In this document: one piece after another, positions 48,001-58,487 of the stretch
How positions within the stretch are numbered: position 1 is the stretch's first letter
Layout: every line of letters begins with the position of its first letter
Assembly: GCF_907164915.1 (NCBI RefSeq)
Contig: NC_061862.1
Location: 6,903,473 to 6,967,472, forward strand
Direction: 5' to 3'
Origin: Impatiens glandulifera
Taxonomy: Eukaryota; Streptophyta; Magnoliopsida; Ericales; Balsaminaceae
DNA: 64,000 nt
Position numbers and translations under genes: made by a program
Notes under the pieces: model-generated
What the model saw: the letters and a program-made list of their open reading frames with translations, nothing else
Told to the model about the DNA's origin: nothing
The model's database searches: none

Positions 48001-49011
48001 TGCCATCTTCAATTTGATGTCACCAATGCCAACAATATCCAGTGGCTCACCATCTGCGAGATAAACTTTCCCACAGTTTTCAGCCACATAATTCTCCATT
48101 AATTCTTTGTGAGCAGTGGTGTGGAAAGATGCTCCTGAGTCCAAAACCCATGAATCTATCGGGCTATCAACAGACAGAAGTAACGCATCAGTGACAGATT
48201 CTGTAACAACGTTGGCTGCATCATTTTTATCATCACCGTTTTTCTTCGGTGCTTTGCAGTTCCTCTTCAGATGACCCTGTTTACCACAATTCCAACACTC
48301 AAATGTCCTCCCAGACTTGGACTGACTCCTCCTGCTCCTTGACATAGATCTGCTCTTACCTCGGTTGAAATTTCTATCATTACCTCTGCCCCTGTTTTCC
48401 ACATTCAGAGCAGAACCTTTGAACGTTTCACCAGAATCAATTTTACGAACCTCTTCAGCAAGAATACGATCTTTAACTTCAACAAATTTCAGTTTAGCAT
48501 TTCCAACTGAATTACTAATTGCTGCCCTCATATGTTCCCAACTATTTGGTAGAGATACTAACAAAATTAGGGCACTAACTTCATCCCCAAAATCAATCTC
48601 AACGGATAGCAATTGATTCACAATTGTATTGAATTCATTCAAATGAGTAGTGACAGAAGTACCATCAACCATTCTTAAGTAAAAGAGTCTTTTCATTAAG
48701 TGTACTTTGTTGTTAGCAGATGGTTTCTCATACATATCAGAAAGAGCTTTCATCAGACCCATGGTGGTCTTCTCCTTTGCTACATTGTGAGAAACTGTCT
48801 TGGCTAGCGTCAATCGGACAACTCCCAAAACCTGTCTATCAAGGAGTTTCCATCCAGCTTCATCCATCTTCTCTGGTTTCTCACTCAAAGGAACATGAAG
48901 CTTCTTTCCATAGAGATAATCTTCAATCTGCATTCTCCAGAAGGCATAATCTGTCCCATCAAATCTTCCAATCCCATGTCCTATACTGTTCTCACTTGCC
49001 ATTGTTTCCAA
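45091..49011 (-). pseudogene. Gag-pol of Tnt1-like copia: one frame, seven nonsense codons, no frameshift
   Basis: From ATG at 49011 to the stop at 45091, all recognisable domains lie in one frame of 1,307 codons. In order: DUF4219/UBN2 gag (DYAFWRMQIEDYL), CCHC knuckle (CWNCGKQGHLKRNC), protease WVLDSGASFHT, GAG-pre-integrase (LWHCRLGHMS), integrase (WGPAPV, RSDNGGEY, PQENGVAERINRTL), reverse transcriptase (ARLVVKG, DVKTAFLHG, LYVDDMLIAG) and RNase H (DSRKSTTWYIYT, CEAEYVA). Stops on the minus strand are at 47881-47883 (TAG), 47686-47688 (TAA), 47665-47667 (TAG), 47491-47493 and 47482-47484 (TGA), 46540-46542 and 46486-46488 (TAG). The RNase H has Trp where relatives have Gly (STTGY). Catalytic YVDD and DSG are intact. 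Confidence 0.92.
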
Positions 49012-49031
49012 TTCTCAGATCTAGACCAGCT

Positions 49032-49043
49032 GCTCTGATACCA
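49032..49043 (-). promoter_or_regulatory. Primer-binding site of Tnt1-like element
   Basis: Minus-strand TGGTATCAGAGC, two bases from the LTR end. The gag ATG (49011) follows closely. Confidence 0.92.
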
Positions 49044-49045
49044 GT

Positions 49046-49409
49046 TGTTAGGATTTGTATCTCCCAAATCCTACCAGCTTGAAAACAATCTGTAAAAACA
49101 CAAGAAAGAACACAAGAACACACAGATTTATAGTGGTTCACTCAAATTGAGCTACATCCACTTCAGCCACCACCAGATTTACTATGAAGAAGAAGAAGGA
49201 ACACAGTTTTTGCCTCACACTTTATATCTCTAGAATTCTATCTACACAATGTAAACCCTTAATAATTACATATTTATAGGGTAAACATTCAGGTAATAAA
49301 CCTAAATAACTTTGGTCAGGCCCAAGCCCAAAACCAAAAAAATATAAACCCAATAAACTCTAATTAACAATGTAGAGTTTATTATAAGTGTAGGCTCCAT
49401 AACTCAACA
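49046..49409 (-). repeat. 5-prime LTR of Tnt1-like element
   Basis: Paired with 44669-45028. On the minus strand it starts TGTTGAGTTATGG and ends AAATCCTAACA next to the primer site. Confidence 0.92.
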
Positions 49410-49739
49410 GCATAAACGTCTTAGTCATCCTTTTATTGATATTTAAATATGCGAAATATGTCAAAAAGTTAAACAATATAATATCAAATTAAATTTTTAT
49501 GATTTCCTTTTCTAGTTTATACATGTGGATATTTGGGGGTTTATTGTGAACCAAACACCTCGTTTATGCTTATTATAGTAGATGTCTATAGTCGATACAC
49601 TTGGACTTTATTGATTTCAAATAAGTGTCAAGTGGTTAAATCTCTAAAAGATTTTCTAATTTTAGTTGAAAATCAGTTTGATAAATCTGTTAAAACAATT
49701 CAAACAAACAATGAGAGTGAATTCATGCATGACTTATAA
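49410..49739 (+). pseudogene. Copia integrase remnant, 3-prime part (interrupted)
   Basis: Continues 44383-44668 after the insertion: KRLSHP, then HVDIWG, IIVDVYSRYTWT (integrase core), QTNNESEF (QTDNG.EF in functional relatives; the catalytic Asp is Asn here). Several stops. Copia similarity fades after about 49740. Confidence 0.75.
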
Positions 49740-50014
49740 TATAAACATCTCATAAGCATTTTATATACTTGCTTTACGGAACTCCGTTTTTATACAGTTC
49801 AAAGTTTCATGGTTCATAGTTTGCTAGTTGATTATTACTGCTTCCCAACTTTTTTTCGTTATATAAAAGTGAGTGATACAACTAAAGCTCCTCTTTAGAG
49901 GGAACGAGTCCTGCTACAGTAGGTAGAGGTGACGAAACATTTACTCTCTTCTTCTTCTTGCTGACATTGGTACACATCCATGATCTGGTCCTGATAATTC
50001 TTTTTGTCCTTTAG
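49740..50014. other. Unassigned sequence left of TR-GAG element
   Basis: About 275 bp with no supported gene. It includes a TATATAAAAG-like stretch near 49861 and a CTTCTTCTTCTTG run near 49950. It may be the continuation of whatever sequence lies to the right of the TR-GAG insertion (52348 onward). Confidence 0.4.
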
Positions 50015-50019
50015 GATTC

Positions 50020-50497
50020 TATTACGACTTGTTTTGTAAGGTGTGTTTTGGGTTCAAGAATCAAGTTCTTGATCTATAAGACCGGTGGAAATTCTACAAT
50101 CAAAGGGCAGCGGAATGTTTTCGATAGAGAATTTGAGGGGAGGGATAGAAGAACCAAGGGTGCGAAGAGAAATACTGTTGGTCTACACCAAACAGTCCAT
50201 AGTAAATAATAATAGACAAATAGGGCCGAAGTTCATATCTTCATTATTCTATTCATGGGTCCTTGGGGAAAAAAGATCATCCTTATATAGGTGATGTCTT
50301 GCCCCATAATATTCGGTTACAAAAAATACTAGAAAATAACAGAATTCGATTTGTAAAATAGAAAAGGAAAGCAAAACAAAATAATAATACAACAAAACAG
50401 AAATCTGGCCCATGTGCACACTAGGACCGAGATCGGGTGCCGAGGAAGGTTGCTTAAATTTATTCTAGGATCGAGGCCTTATTGCGTAGGCCTAACA
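50020..50497 (-). repeat. 3-prime LTR of TR-GAG element
   Basis: From TATTACGACTTG (TG mutated to TA in this copy) to GGCCTAACA. Paired with 51865-52342. Confidence 0.9.
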
Positions 50498-50512
50498 TTA
50501 TCTCCCCCTTCA
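50498..50512 (-). promoter_or_regulatory. Polypurine tract of TR-GAG element
   Basis: Minus-strand AAGGGGGAGATAA abuts the LTR start. Confidence 0.8.
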
Positions 50513-50857
50513 AATTCGTCGCCCTCTACGAAATAAGACCGTGGTCTGCCGAGTCTGCCGAGCCTCTAATGCGCATGCTTAATATTTCAAAGAATTCGGT
50601 CGGACTTCAGCAAGTCCAGCAAGTGTCGGAGTCTAGGAACACATTTCATAGAAGCCTTCGGTCTTCCTGCTCCACGGCCAGTCCTTCCTTCGGCCAAGCA
50701 CGCCAAGTGCAGCAAAAGGGTCATCTTTCTTCCGGGCATACTCTAGAATGTCTTCAAACAACCAAGCCCAGTCCTTTATCCAGACCAGCAACACATGCGC
50801 AACAACATAGCCATGTCTTCCGACTACCTTCCTGTCTGGTGTTCGGTTGTTGGGTTG

Positions 50858-51808
50858 CTAGGTGAGCCCTTTGATTATTTTTTGGAAATTTTCAGGAGCG
50901 TCTTCCAAAACAAGTGAAACACTTTGGTATTCGTTCTTGCTGATTATTTGTACCGTTGCAGCAACATTATGATTTTCCAAGACCTTTTCTAGCTGGCTGC
51001 CTTGTATTATGTTGACCTGCGACCGAGGGGCACCTTGCTGGACCGAGAAACTGTGAAAGATAATGACACGTTCGTCTTTTGTCTCAAGCACCAAAGGTGG
51101 GTCATAAAAATCTGATTCTTGGACGGGTTCTTGAACGCGTTCTTGGACTTCTTGATGATTAGGCGGGGCCATGAACAATCTGAATTTGCACCTATGATTG
51201 GGCTCCCAATTATCATTGCGAGTATAGCGCCGGTCTTCCTTGGGATCGGTTGTCCGATTTGTGCTCGGCCAGACCGTGTTAACAATGCAAGGCGTGGGTA
51301 GCAGCGACGGCTTGGCGCTGTACAAGGGCCTGCGACCGAATCGCAGCAAGAGATCCTTCTTGAATGCATCCCATGTCAAGGCTACCTTTTGGTTGCGATT
51401 CTGTAAATATGATTCATGCCACGTTCTTGCCTCTTTTGAGACGTGGGTGCGGACAATGTCTAGTTTTATGCCATCATTCGTCTTGCTCTCCCTAAACACT
51501 TGCTCGACAAATAAGAGCCAGCCCTCCAAATCAGTCTCATCAAATTCAGGAATATTAACATTTGGGAGTCGGGTTGGAGGAAGGTAGCAAAAAGCAATAT
51601 CATAGGGTCGGGTGCGGAAATTTTGGCCATTATTAAACGCACATTTTTCAATGGCTGTCAAACTTTTTCCAGCAGCATACTTTCTGTTCATATTTTGTAG
51701 AAAAGCATTGTGCAAAGTAGCTTGTTCGGTCATGTGTTGTTGCAGGGCAGCATTCATAGAGACATATTGTTGGGACAGCCCTTCGAGTAGGGTCTTAATA
51801 TCATCCAT
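50858..51808 (-). CDS. GAG protein of TR-GAG element
   Basis: 316 residues, ATG 57 bp inside the LTR. The Retrotrans_gag (Pfam PF03732-type) core runs over about residues 95-170: EGWLLFVEQVF, ARTWHESYLQNRN, then W..FKKDLLLRFG. The N-terminal 45 residues are Gln-rich and likely coiled coil (LSQQYVSMNAALQQHM). A basic segment in the middle has RYTRNDNWEPNHRC. No CCHC zinc knuckle is seen. It would form or co-assemble into particles with a helper element. The frame is uninterrupted, unlike most ORFs in this window. Confidence 0.8.
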   Translation of the reverse strand: MDDIKTLLEGLSQQYVSMNAALQQHMTEQATLHNAFLQNMNRKYAAGKSLTAIEKCAFNNGQNFRTRPYDIAFCYLPPTRLPNVNIPEFDETDLEGWLLFVEQVFRESKTNDGIKLDIVRTHVSKEARTWHESYLQNRNQKVALTWDAFKKDLLLRFGRRPLYSAKPSLLPTPCIVNTVWPSTNRTTDPKEDRRYTRNDNWEPNHRCKFRLFMAPPNHQEVQERVQEPVQESDFYDPPLVLETKDERVIIFHSFSVQQGAPRSQVNIIQGSQLEKVLENHNVAATVQIISKNEYQSVSLVLEDAPENFQKIIKGLT

Positions 51809-51848
51809 CTTTGTTGCTATCGGGTTTCTTTCATTTGAGAATCGTCTT

Positions 51849-51860
51849 GCTCTGATACCA
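51849..51860 (-). promoter_or_regulatory. Primer-binding site of TR-GAG element
   Basis: Minus-strand TGGTATCAGAGC, four bases from the LTR. Confidence 0.9.
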
Positions 51861-51864
51861 AGAA

Positions 51865-52342
51865 TGTTACGACTTGTTTCGTAAGGTGTGTTTTGGGTTC
51901 AAGAATCAAGTTCTTGATCTATAAGACCGGTGGAAATTCTACAATCAAAGGGCAGCGGAAGGTTTTCGATAGAGAATTTGAGGGGAGGGATAGAAGAACC
52001 AAGGGTGCAAAGAGAAATACTGTTGGTCTACACCAAACAGTCCATAGTAAATAATAATAGACGAATAGGGTCGAAGTTCATATCTTCATTATTCTATTCA
52101 TGGGTCCTTGGGGAAGAAAGATCATCCTTATATAGGTGATGTCTTGCCCCATAATATTCGGTTACAAAAAATACTAGAAAATAATAGAATTCGGTTTGTA
52201 AAATAGAAAAGGAAAGCAAAACAAAATAATAATACAACAAAACAGAAATCTGGCCCATGTGCACACTAGGACCGAGACCGGGTGCCGAGGAAGGTTGCTG
52301 GAATTTATTCTAGGACCAAGGCCTTGATGTGTAGGCCTAACA
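51865..52342 (-). repeat. 5-prime LTR of TR-GAG element
   Basis: TGTTACGACTTG to GGCCTAACA on +, 478 bp, the same length as its partner. Confidence 0.9.
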
Positions 52343-52369
52343 GATTCCCATCTTGACTGCTAATTCATT

Positions 52370-52810
52370 TCATAGCTCTAGGTAGTTTGCGTAGTCATTG
52401 TGGTCAATATGTCTGTCTATGGTAACCACATAATCACGACAGGGAGGCATGTTGTCTCGTCTAAATTGCTTAAAAAGCTCTCTAGTGTAGTAAGAAGTGA
52501 TCCACTCAAGACCCATAAGCATAATTATTAGTTGATCATCCATTAGATAGACCATCTTCTTAATACCATACCATGGTAGAAGTTTGTGTATGGAATCATT
52601 GTCATGGATTGGTATTTTTGGCTTGGCACTTCTAATACATCGGTATTGAACCGCGACACACATCTCACCACCGGGAACTGGGGGATGTATATGCTCCATC
52701 TTTTCCAAAAGCCATATGTAGAAAATAATGGGAGCCCCTCTTTTGTTGAGATAGTAGGTGAAATATGATTCATTTAAACTTAACAATGTTTCAGCTAGTA
52801 AACTTAACAA
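52370..52810 (-). pseudogene. Unidentified ORF fragment, possibly plant-mobile-domain related
   Basis: 146 codons, well composed (Trp, Tyr, His, Cys throughout), unlike the chance ORFs nearby. Notable: GAPIIFYIWLLEKMEHI, PVPGGE, MDDQLIIMLMGLEWITSYYT and MPPCRDYVVTIDRHID. The W/E-containing helix pattern is loosely like the C-terminal part of aminotransferase-like plant mobile domain proteins, but I cannot confirm this. The upstream part includes a 25-bp direct repeat (CTTAACAATGTTTCAGCTAG, twice, 52778-52825). The TR-GAG element inserted just past its 3-prime end. Confidence 0.35.
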
Positions 52811-52870
52811 TGTTTCAGCTAGGATAAACCACTTCCAATATCTTGGAGGATCGTGTGCGGTTGCCTAATG

Positions 52871-55156
52871 GAATAAGGAGAAAGTCATGACTGTCATGGT
52901 GAACAAGGAAGTACTAAAATTCAACTTCTAGTTTCCATTTATTTACTAAAAGTCTTAAGTAACTTTGATTGTTCATTTCATTTAAAATTGATACGGAAGG
53001 TCATTTTAAATATTTTTAAAATTGGAGCAGTTAATCGACTTTATTATTTGTTAAGAATTTTAAAATTTCAATTTGATCCGATTAAAAATGAGTTTTGAGA
53101 TTACTATTTGAAACAACCATAAAAAATTCAAAGCAAATAAACATTGTTTATAATTAAAGTAATTTTTCTTTAAGGAATTTGATGAGATAATTGCAGAAAA
53201 ATGACAATATAATAACATACAAATTAGAGTATTGTATTGGTGGGGAAACAAAGCACTCATCATGAAAAATTAAATACTCACCACTCAAAATTAATACGTA
53301 CAACTTATAATTTGTTACCAATTTTGTTAAAAATTTTATATATTTGTGTTTGGTTACCAACCTTTACTTATTTTGTTTTTTTAAGTAATTTAAATTTGTT
53401 CTAAGAGTATATTTTTGGTTTATAAAAAAATTATCTTATTTTCTTTCTAATTAATTTTTAATAATTTTAAGAAGTGGTATTATATCTTTCAAGCACCACA
53501 GTAGTTATAATTAACATGTAATTAAGGATGAAAAATAGTGAATTCTGTTCATAAATAAGAATAGAAAGGGATAAAAAGATCAAAAGAAAAAGAAGGGACG
53601 AAGGAGGCAACTAGGAGAAAAGAAAAAAATGAAAGAAATAATTAAGTAAAAATAATTAAGGTAAAATGTTCTATTAATTATGTGACTACTTAGATGATAA
53701 ACAAAGTAATATTTTTATTTTAATATCAACCTAGACAAAATAGATTTTGAGATTGTGTGACAATTACAAATATTAAAAATTAAATATATTTTAATATTTT
53801 GATTTAGTAATGAGTACTATTATATGATCAGAAAAATAGTAAAAAGGAGAATATTAAAAAAAATATATTAAACTAGGTCTATTATTATTTAAATTAAAGG
53901 AGAGACCCAAAACAATATTATTTATAAAATAAATGGGCTATACATTGGACGTTTAAGCTAACTAGGGTTTTTCTTAGCGTATCTTTTCCACGGCAGATCA
54001 ACTATGTTCGATTTCTTCTCTCTTTCTCTCCGTCTAAGATATCCTTAAAGATCTCTTCACATACGATAGAAGGATTTCATTTTTTCTGTATTTTGTAAGT
54101 TTTTTCAGGCTATGATATGAGTTCTTTGATTAATTCATAACTAATATCTCTAAGCCTTTCAATTTTCTAACATCTCTTATTTTCCGTTTGACGTTCCTAT
54201 ACGATTCTGGTGTTCCCTCATGGTATTGCTAGATTTCAGAGATTTCCATTATATTTGTTGTTTTGCATTCTATCTTTTATTTCTCTACCACCTTACCTTA
54301 ATGTCGATGATCATTAACAATCGAATTGATGATGCATAATTAGTGAGAATAATTCCCATCAATTGTTATATTCGAATTCAATGTTTAGTCTATAATTGTG
54401 TCTTTCAAATGGCTTCTCAATAGTCTATAAATGTGTGATTGTTGTTTATATTCGGATTTCTGTTGTGAGCATTGAATTGATGAATACTTATAAGAAGATT
54501 TCTTCTATTTGTCCAGTTTGATTAAAACACAATCTAAGCATTTAACTAATCCGAATCAAATAGTTATGAATGAAACTCTGAATCAGTCATTTAGGTTAAT
54601 ACAATTCACATTTGCATATTCGTAATGGGGTTTTAACAACTCTCAGCAGTAGCATTATTTCTTTGCTGAAGTGCCTTGTAGAATTTATTTTCTATAACAA
54701 ATTGAGGTGTAATGATTTCACTTTTTCTAGTTGGTGTTATATTTATCATACAGATTTTGAGCGTGCTCTTTATTTAATTCTCCATTGCTCATTTGTGTCC
54801 AACTTTTAAGAGTTTTTATGGAACATTATTAGGATAGAATTGGAGTATATACCTTATTGGTTTAATATGTATTTGATTATTTCATACAGACTTAATGTTG
54901 TTAGTAATGTGTAAATAGTTTGTTTAGAATTATTTTTTTTGTAACCAATTCATTTGGTAAGTGTATGTAAATAGGTTTCATAGCCTTAATAAAGTACAAT
55001 AAAGTACGTTAAGTTTTTATATAATTATTCTCATTATATATCTCTATATTAACCTAATATCTAGATGGTGATGCTATCAGGGCTAGGAGAAAAAGAGAAA
55101 AAGCTTGAGAAAATGAATGATATATGATCGAAGTTTAAAGATGAATTTCTACTTCT
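52871..55156. other. AT-rich intergenic DNA with a leader-like stretch
   Basis: No gene recognised. Around 53960-54080 the sequence changes to CTAGGGTTTTTCTTAGCG and TTTCTTCTCTCTTTCTCTCCG, which looks like a plant 5-prime UTR, followed by AT-rich, intron-like DNA. No coding exon can be supported downstream other than the copia gag scrap at 55157. Confidence 0.5.
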
Positions 55157-55505
55157 TCACAATTCCGATCATCCTGGTACAAGCCTGACGTCGATCCAGT
55201 AATAAAAGGAAATTTCCTCAGCTGGAGTCAAGCAGTGAAGATTGGTGCTAAAATGAAGCTAAACTATATCATGGATGCTTGTGCGAAGCCAGAGGAAGGA
55301 ACTATTGAAATCGAGCAATGGAATCATGTCGATTGTATGATTAGACCATGAATTTTTAACTGAATTCCGAAATAAAATTTATGAGTCCTTCATCTACACC
55401 ACATTAGTTAGGGAGCGTTGAATTGAGTTGCCTATGCGATATAGACATAACATTGGTCTTCTCCTATTCAATTTACAGAAAGAGATCAACAATATTGTTC
55501 AAGGT
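55157..55505 (+). pseudogene. Copia gag fragment
   Basis: Read across frame changes it gives HNSDHPGTSL, then NFLSWSQAVK, AKMKLNYIMDACAKPEEGT, EQWNHVDCMI and FNLQKEINNIVQG. This is the N-terminal UBN2/Retrotran_gag pattern of copia polyproteins. Multiple stops; no LTR found nearby. Confidence 0.75.
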
Positions 55506-55529
55506 AAAAAAATCTGGGAGGAGTTGTAC

Positions 55530-55990
55530 TGCCTTTCAGTGATTTATATTTGTACATGTGATATGCATCAAAGTGAACTTTGGATATATTGTCCACTGAT
55601 ATGTTAGTTGACAAATTCTGAAATTGAATCTATTGCCTGATGTACGTATATTTGTACATGTGATGCATCAAAGGGAACTTTAGATAAATTGTTCACTGAT
55701 AATTGATTCAATTTCAGATGGGATTGAAGGAAATGTATTTATACATGTTATGAGACAAATTTTGAAATTGGATCTGTTGCTAAATGTGACACATCAAAGA
55801 GAATTTTGGATAAATTGTCCACTGATAAATGAATTCAATTTTTGATGGGATTGAATGAGATGTATATATACATGTTAGGAGACAAATTCTGCAATTGAAT
55901 TTGTTACGAGATGTAAATTTGTACATTTGACACATCAAAGAAAAATTTGAATAAATTGTCCATTGATAAATTGAATGAGATATATATATA
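55530..55990. repeat. Irregular 110-160 bp tandem repeat
   Basis: About four copies of ACATGTGA.GCATCAAAG.GAA, then TTTGGATAAATTGTCCACTGAT, then GACAAATTCTGAAATTGAAT. Copies diverge by both substitutions and indels. Confidence 0.7.
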
Positions 55991-56009
55991 ACTTGTACAC
56001 TCACACATT

Positions 56010-56769
56010 TTTTTTCTTTAAAAAAAATATAATGTTAAAAACAATTTTATTAGTTTTAGATGTTCTTTCCTCCAATATTTTTAACGTGTGGCACAATGTT
56101 CTAACCCTAGAGAAAGTTGTTACTTGCACCAGCAGCATATGTAAAGTTTTCAAAATTTGTGACCTTCAAAGAAATGTACATATCTTGTGTGGAGGCATTC
56201 CTAATTTCTTTCGTAGGTATATATATTAATTGCTAATATTTAATAATAATGATAAATTATTATTATTAAAATTATATGATATCTTCTAATTACATATTAT
56301 ATTATACAACAATTAAATTGGGTCTCTTTCAAGGAAACTCCATATCCAGCAGATTGACACGGAACTAATAACATGTGGGTGAACTGCAAGCCCTGCCCGA
56401 CCATCCTTGTAAGTCTAAGCTTCGGGTATATTTATCTATGTTATGATCAATGTATTTGCAGTTTACACCTAACCTTTTCGACCTAGATAGGTCATTCTCA
56501 GCTAAACCGGTCTTATGTTTTGATGAAACATGCATCACTTCAGTGGTCAATGTACTATTGAGAGTGTGTCATTTTTCATATGGATATGGAGACGGAAGGA
56601 GTTCCTTCGATTACTATTTAACCCACTTGTTGAATTTGATGATGTTATGCATGCCACATGATTTTAATTTGGTCAAAAACACATCTCTTTATAATATGTC
56701 AGGATAATTAGATAAATATACTAGCTATTACTCTCATTTTCTTCTAATTAATTAGTTTTTTTATAATTA

Positions 56770-56801
<32 letters not shown>

Positions 56802-57300
56802 TGCTGGTCTCCAATCCGTGTACACATCTAAAGAAACTCAATCTATTACAATTAGTAGCTACTGAACTTGTTATTCCTGCTACTTTTTCACATTGCTTGA
56901 GAAGAGATGACATAGACACACTGGTCCTTCCTGGATTAATTGGATCATGATGATGCATATGTTGTGTATACTCCTCTCGGTGCTACATCCTGCTCATGAC
57001 ACATTTAATCATTCACTTTCTTAATTTGAACAACTAATTTGTTTTGATAATTAAGAAATAAGTTATATATGAACATAAATGCATGCATAGAGAGAAAATC
57101 ATTAAACATTTATTTATTTTTAACTATATTAATTTTAACAAAAACTCATAGTATAGTTTAGATATTAAGAGTATAATTGTCAAAGAAAAATCGTTACTCA
57201 GAATCTTTGAATTATGTCGTAAAGTATATGATGCATTATAAATGTTGTGAGCATATAAATGCATATTTTTTAACATTTAATGTATGATTTGTGAATTTCG
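56010..57300 (+). pseudogene. Unidentified gene fragment, copy 1 of a tandem duplication
   Basis: Short well-composed coding-like pieces: 56040-56216 (NIFNVWHNVLTLEKVV, CDLQRNVHILCGGIPNFF); 56460-56650 after TATTTGCAG, a plausible 3-prime splice site (FTPNLFDLDRSFSAKPVLCFDE, shown here in parts: FTPNLFDLD and AKPVLCFDETCITSV); and 56806-56950 (THLKKLNLLQLVATELVIPA). I do not recognise the product. Copy 2 starts 984 bp downstream. An (ATT)n microsatellite lies at 56769-56802. Confidence 0.4.
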
Positions 57301-57399
57301 TGCTAAATAATCTTAACATTTTACAGACAAATAATGAAGTTGCACAATGTGTAACAATTATGAACTATAATGAAATCATATGTTATAAGATCTGGAGCA

Positions 57400-58300
<901 letters not shown>

Positions 58301-58487
58301 AATTCTATTACATCACATTTATTTTACGGTTACACTTATTTAAGTTAGGTGTTTACGTTTTCCTGTAATTTGTCTTTTAATAGTTATAATATTTTTTGTT
58401 TGCTGTAAGCTTTTCATCTTTGATAATAAAAATTTAATTTTTCATTTACTGCAAACTTTTTATCTTTGATATATATACTAATTTAAA

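Larger units (their letters stand above)
44669..49409 (-). mobile_element. Tnt1-like Ty1/copia retrotransposon (4,741 bp)
   Basis: Complete minus-strand element with 360- and 364-bp LTRs, primer site, polypurine tract, one gag-pol frame and a GCATA target duplication. Length, single-frame gag-pol and RNase H/C-terminal wording (KLQKIVALSSCEAEY, GRTKHIQVRYHFIR, NPADMLTK) are those of the Tnt1/Tork group. LTRs differ at about eight positions and a few small indels by eye. Confidence 0.93.
50020..52342 (-). mobile_element. TR-GAG non-autonomous LTR retrotransposon (2,323 bp)
   Basis: Two 478-bp LTRs flank only 1,367 bp of internal sequence holding a primer site, a single gag-like ORF and a polypurine tract. 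No protease, RT or integrase is present. A GATTC target duplication brackets it (50015-50019 and 52343-52347). This is the published TR-GAG architecture: short LTR elements that encode only GAG and rely on other elements for pol. LTRs differ at roughly 16 positions by eye. Confidence 0.9.
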
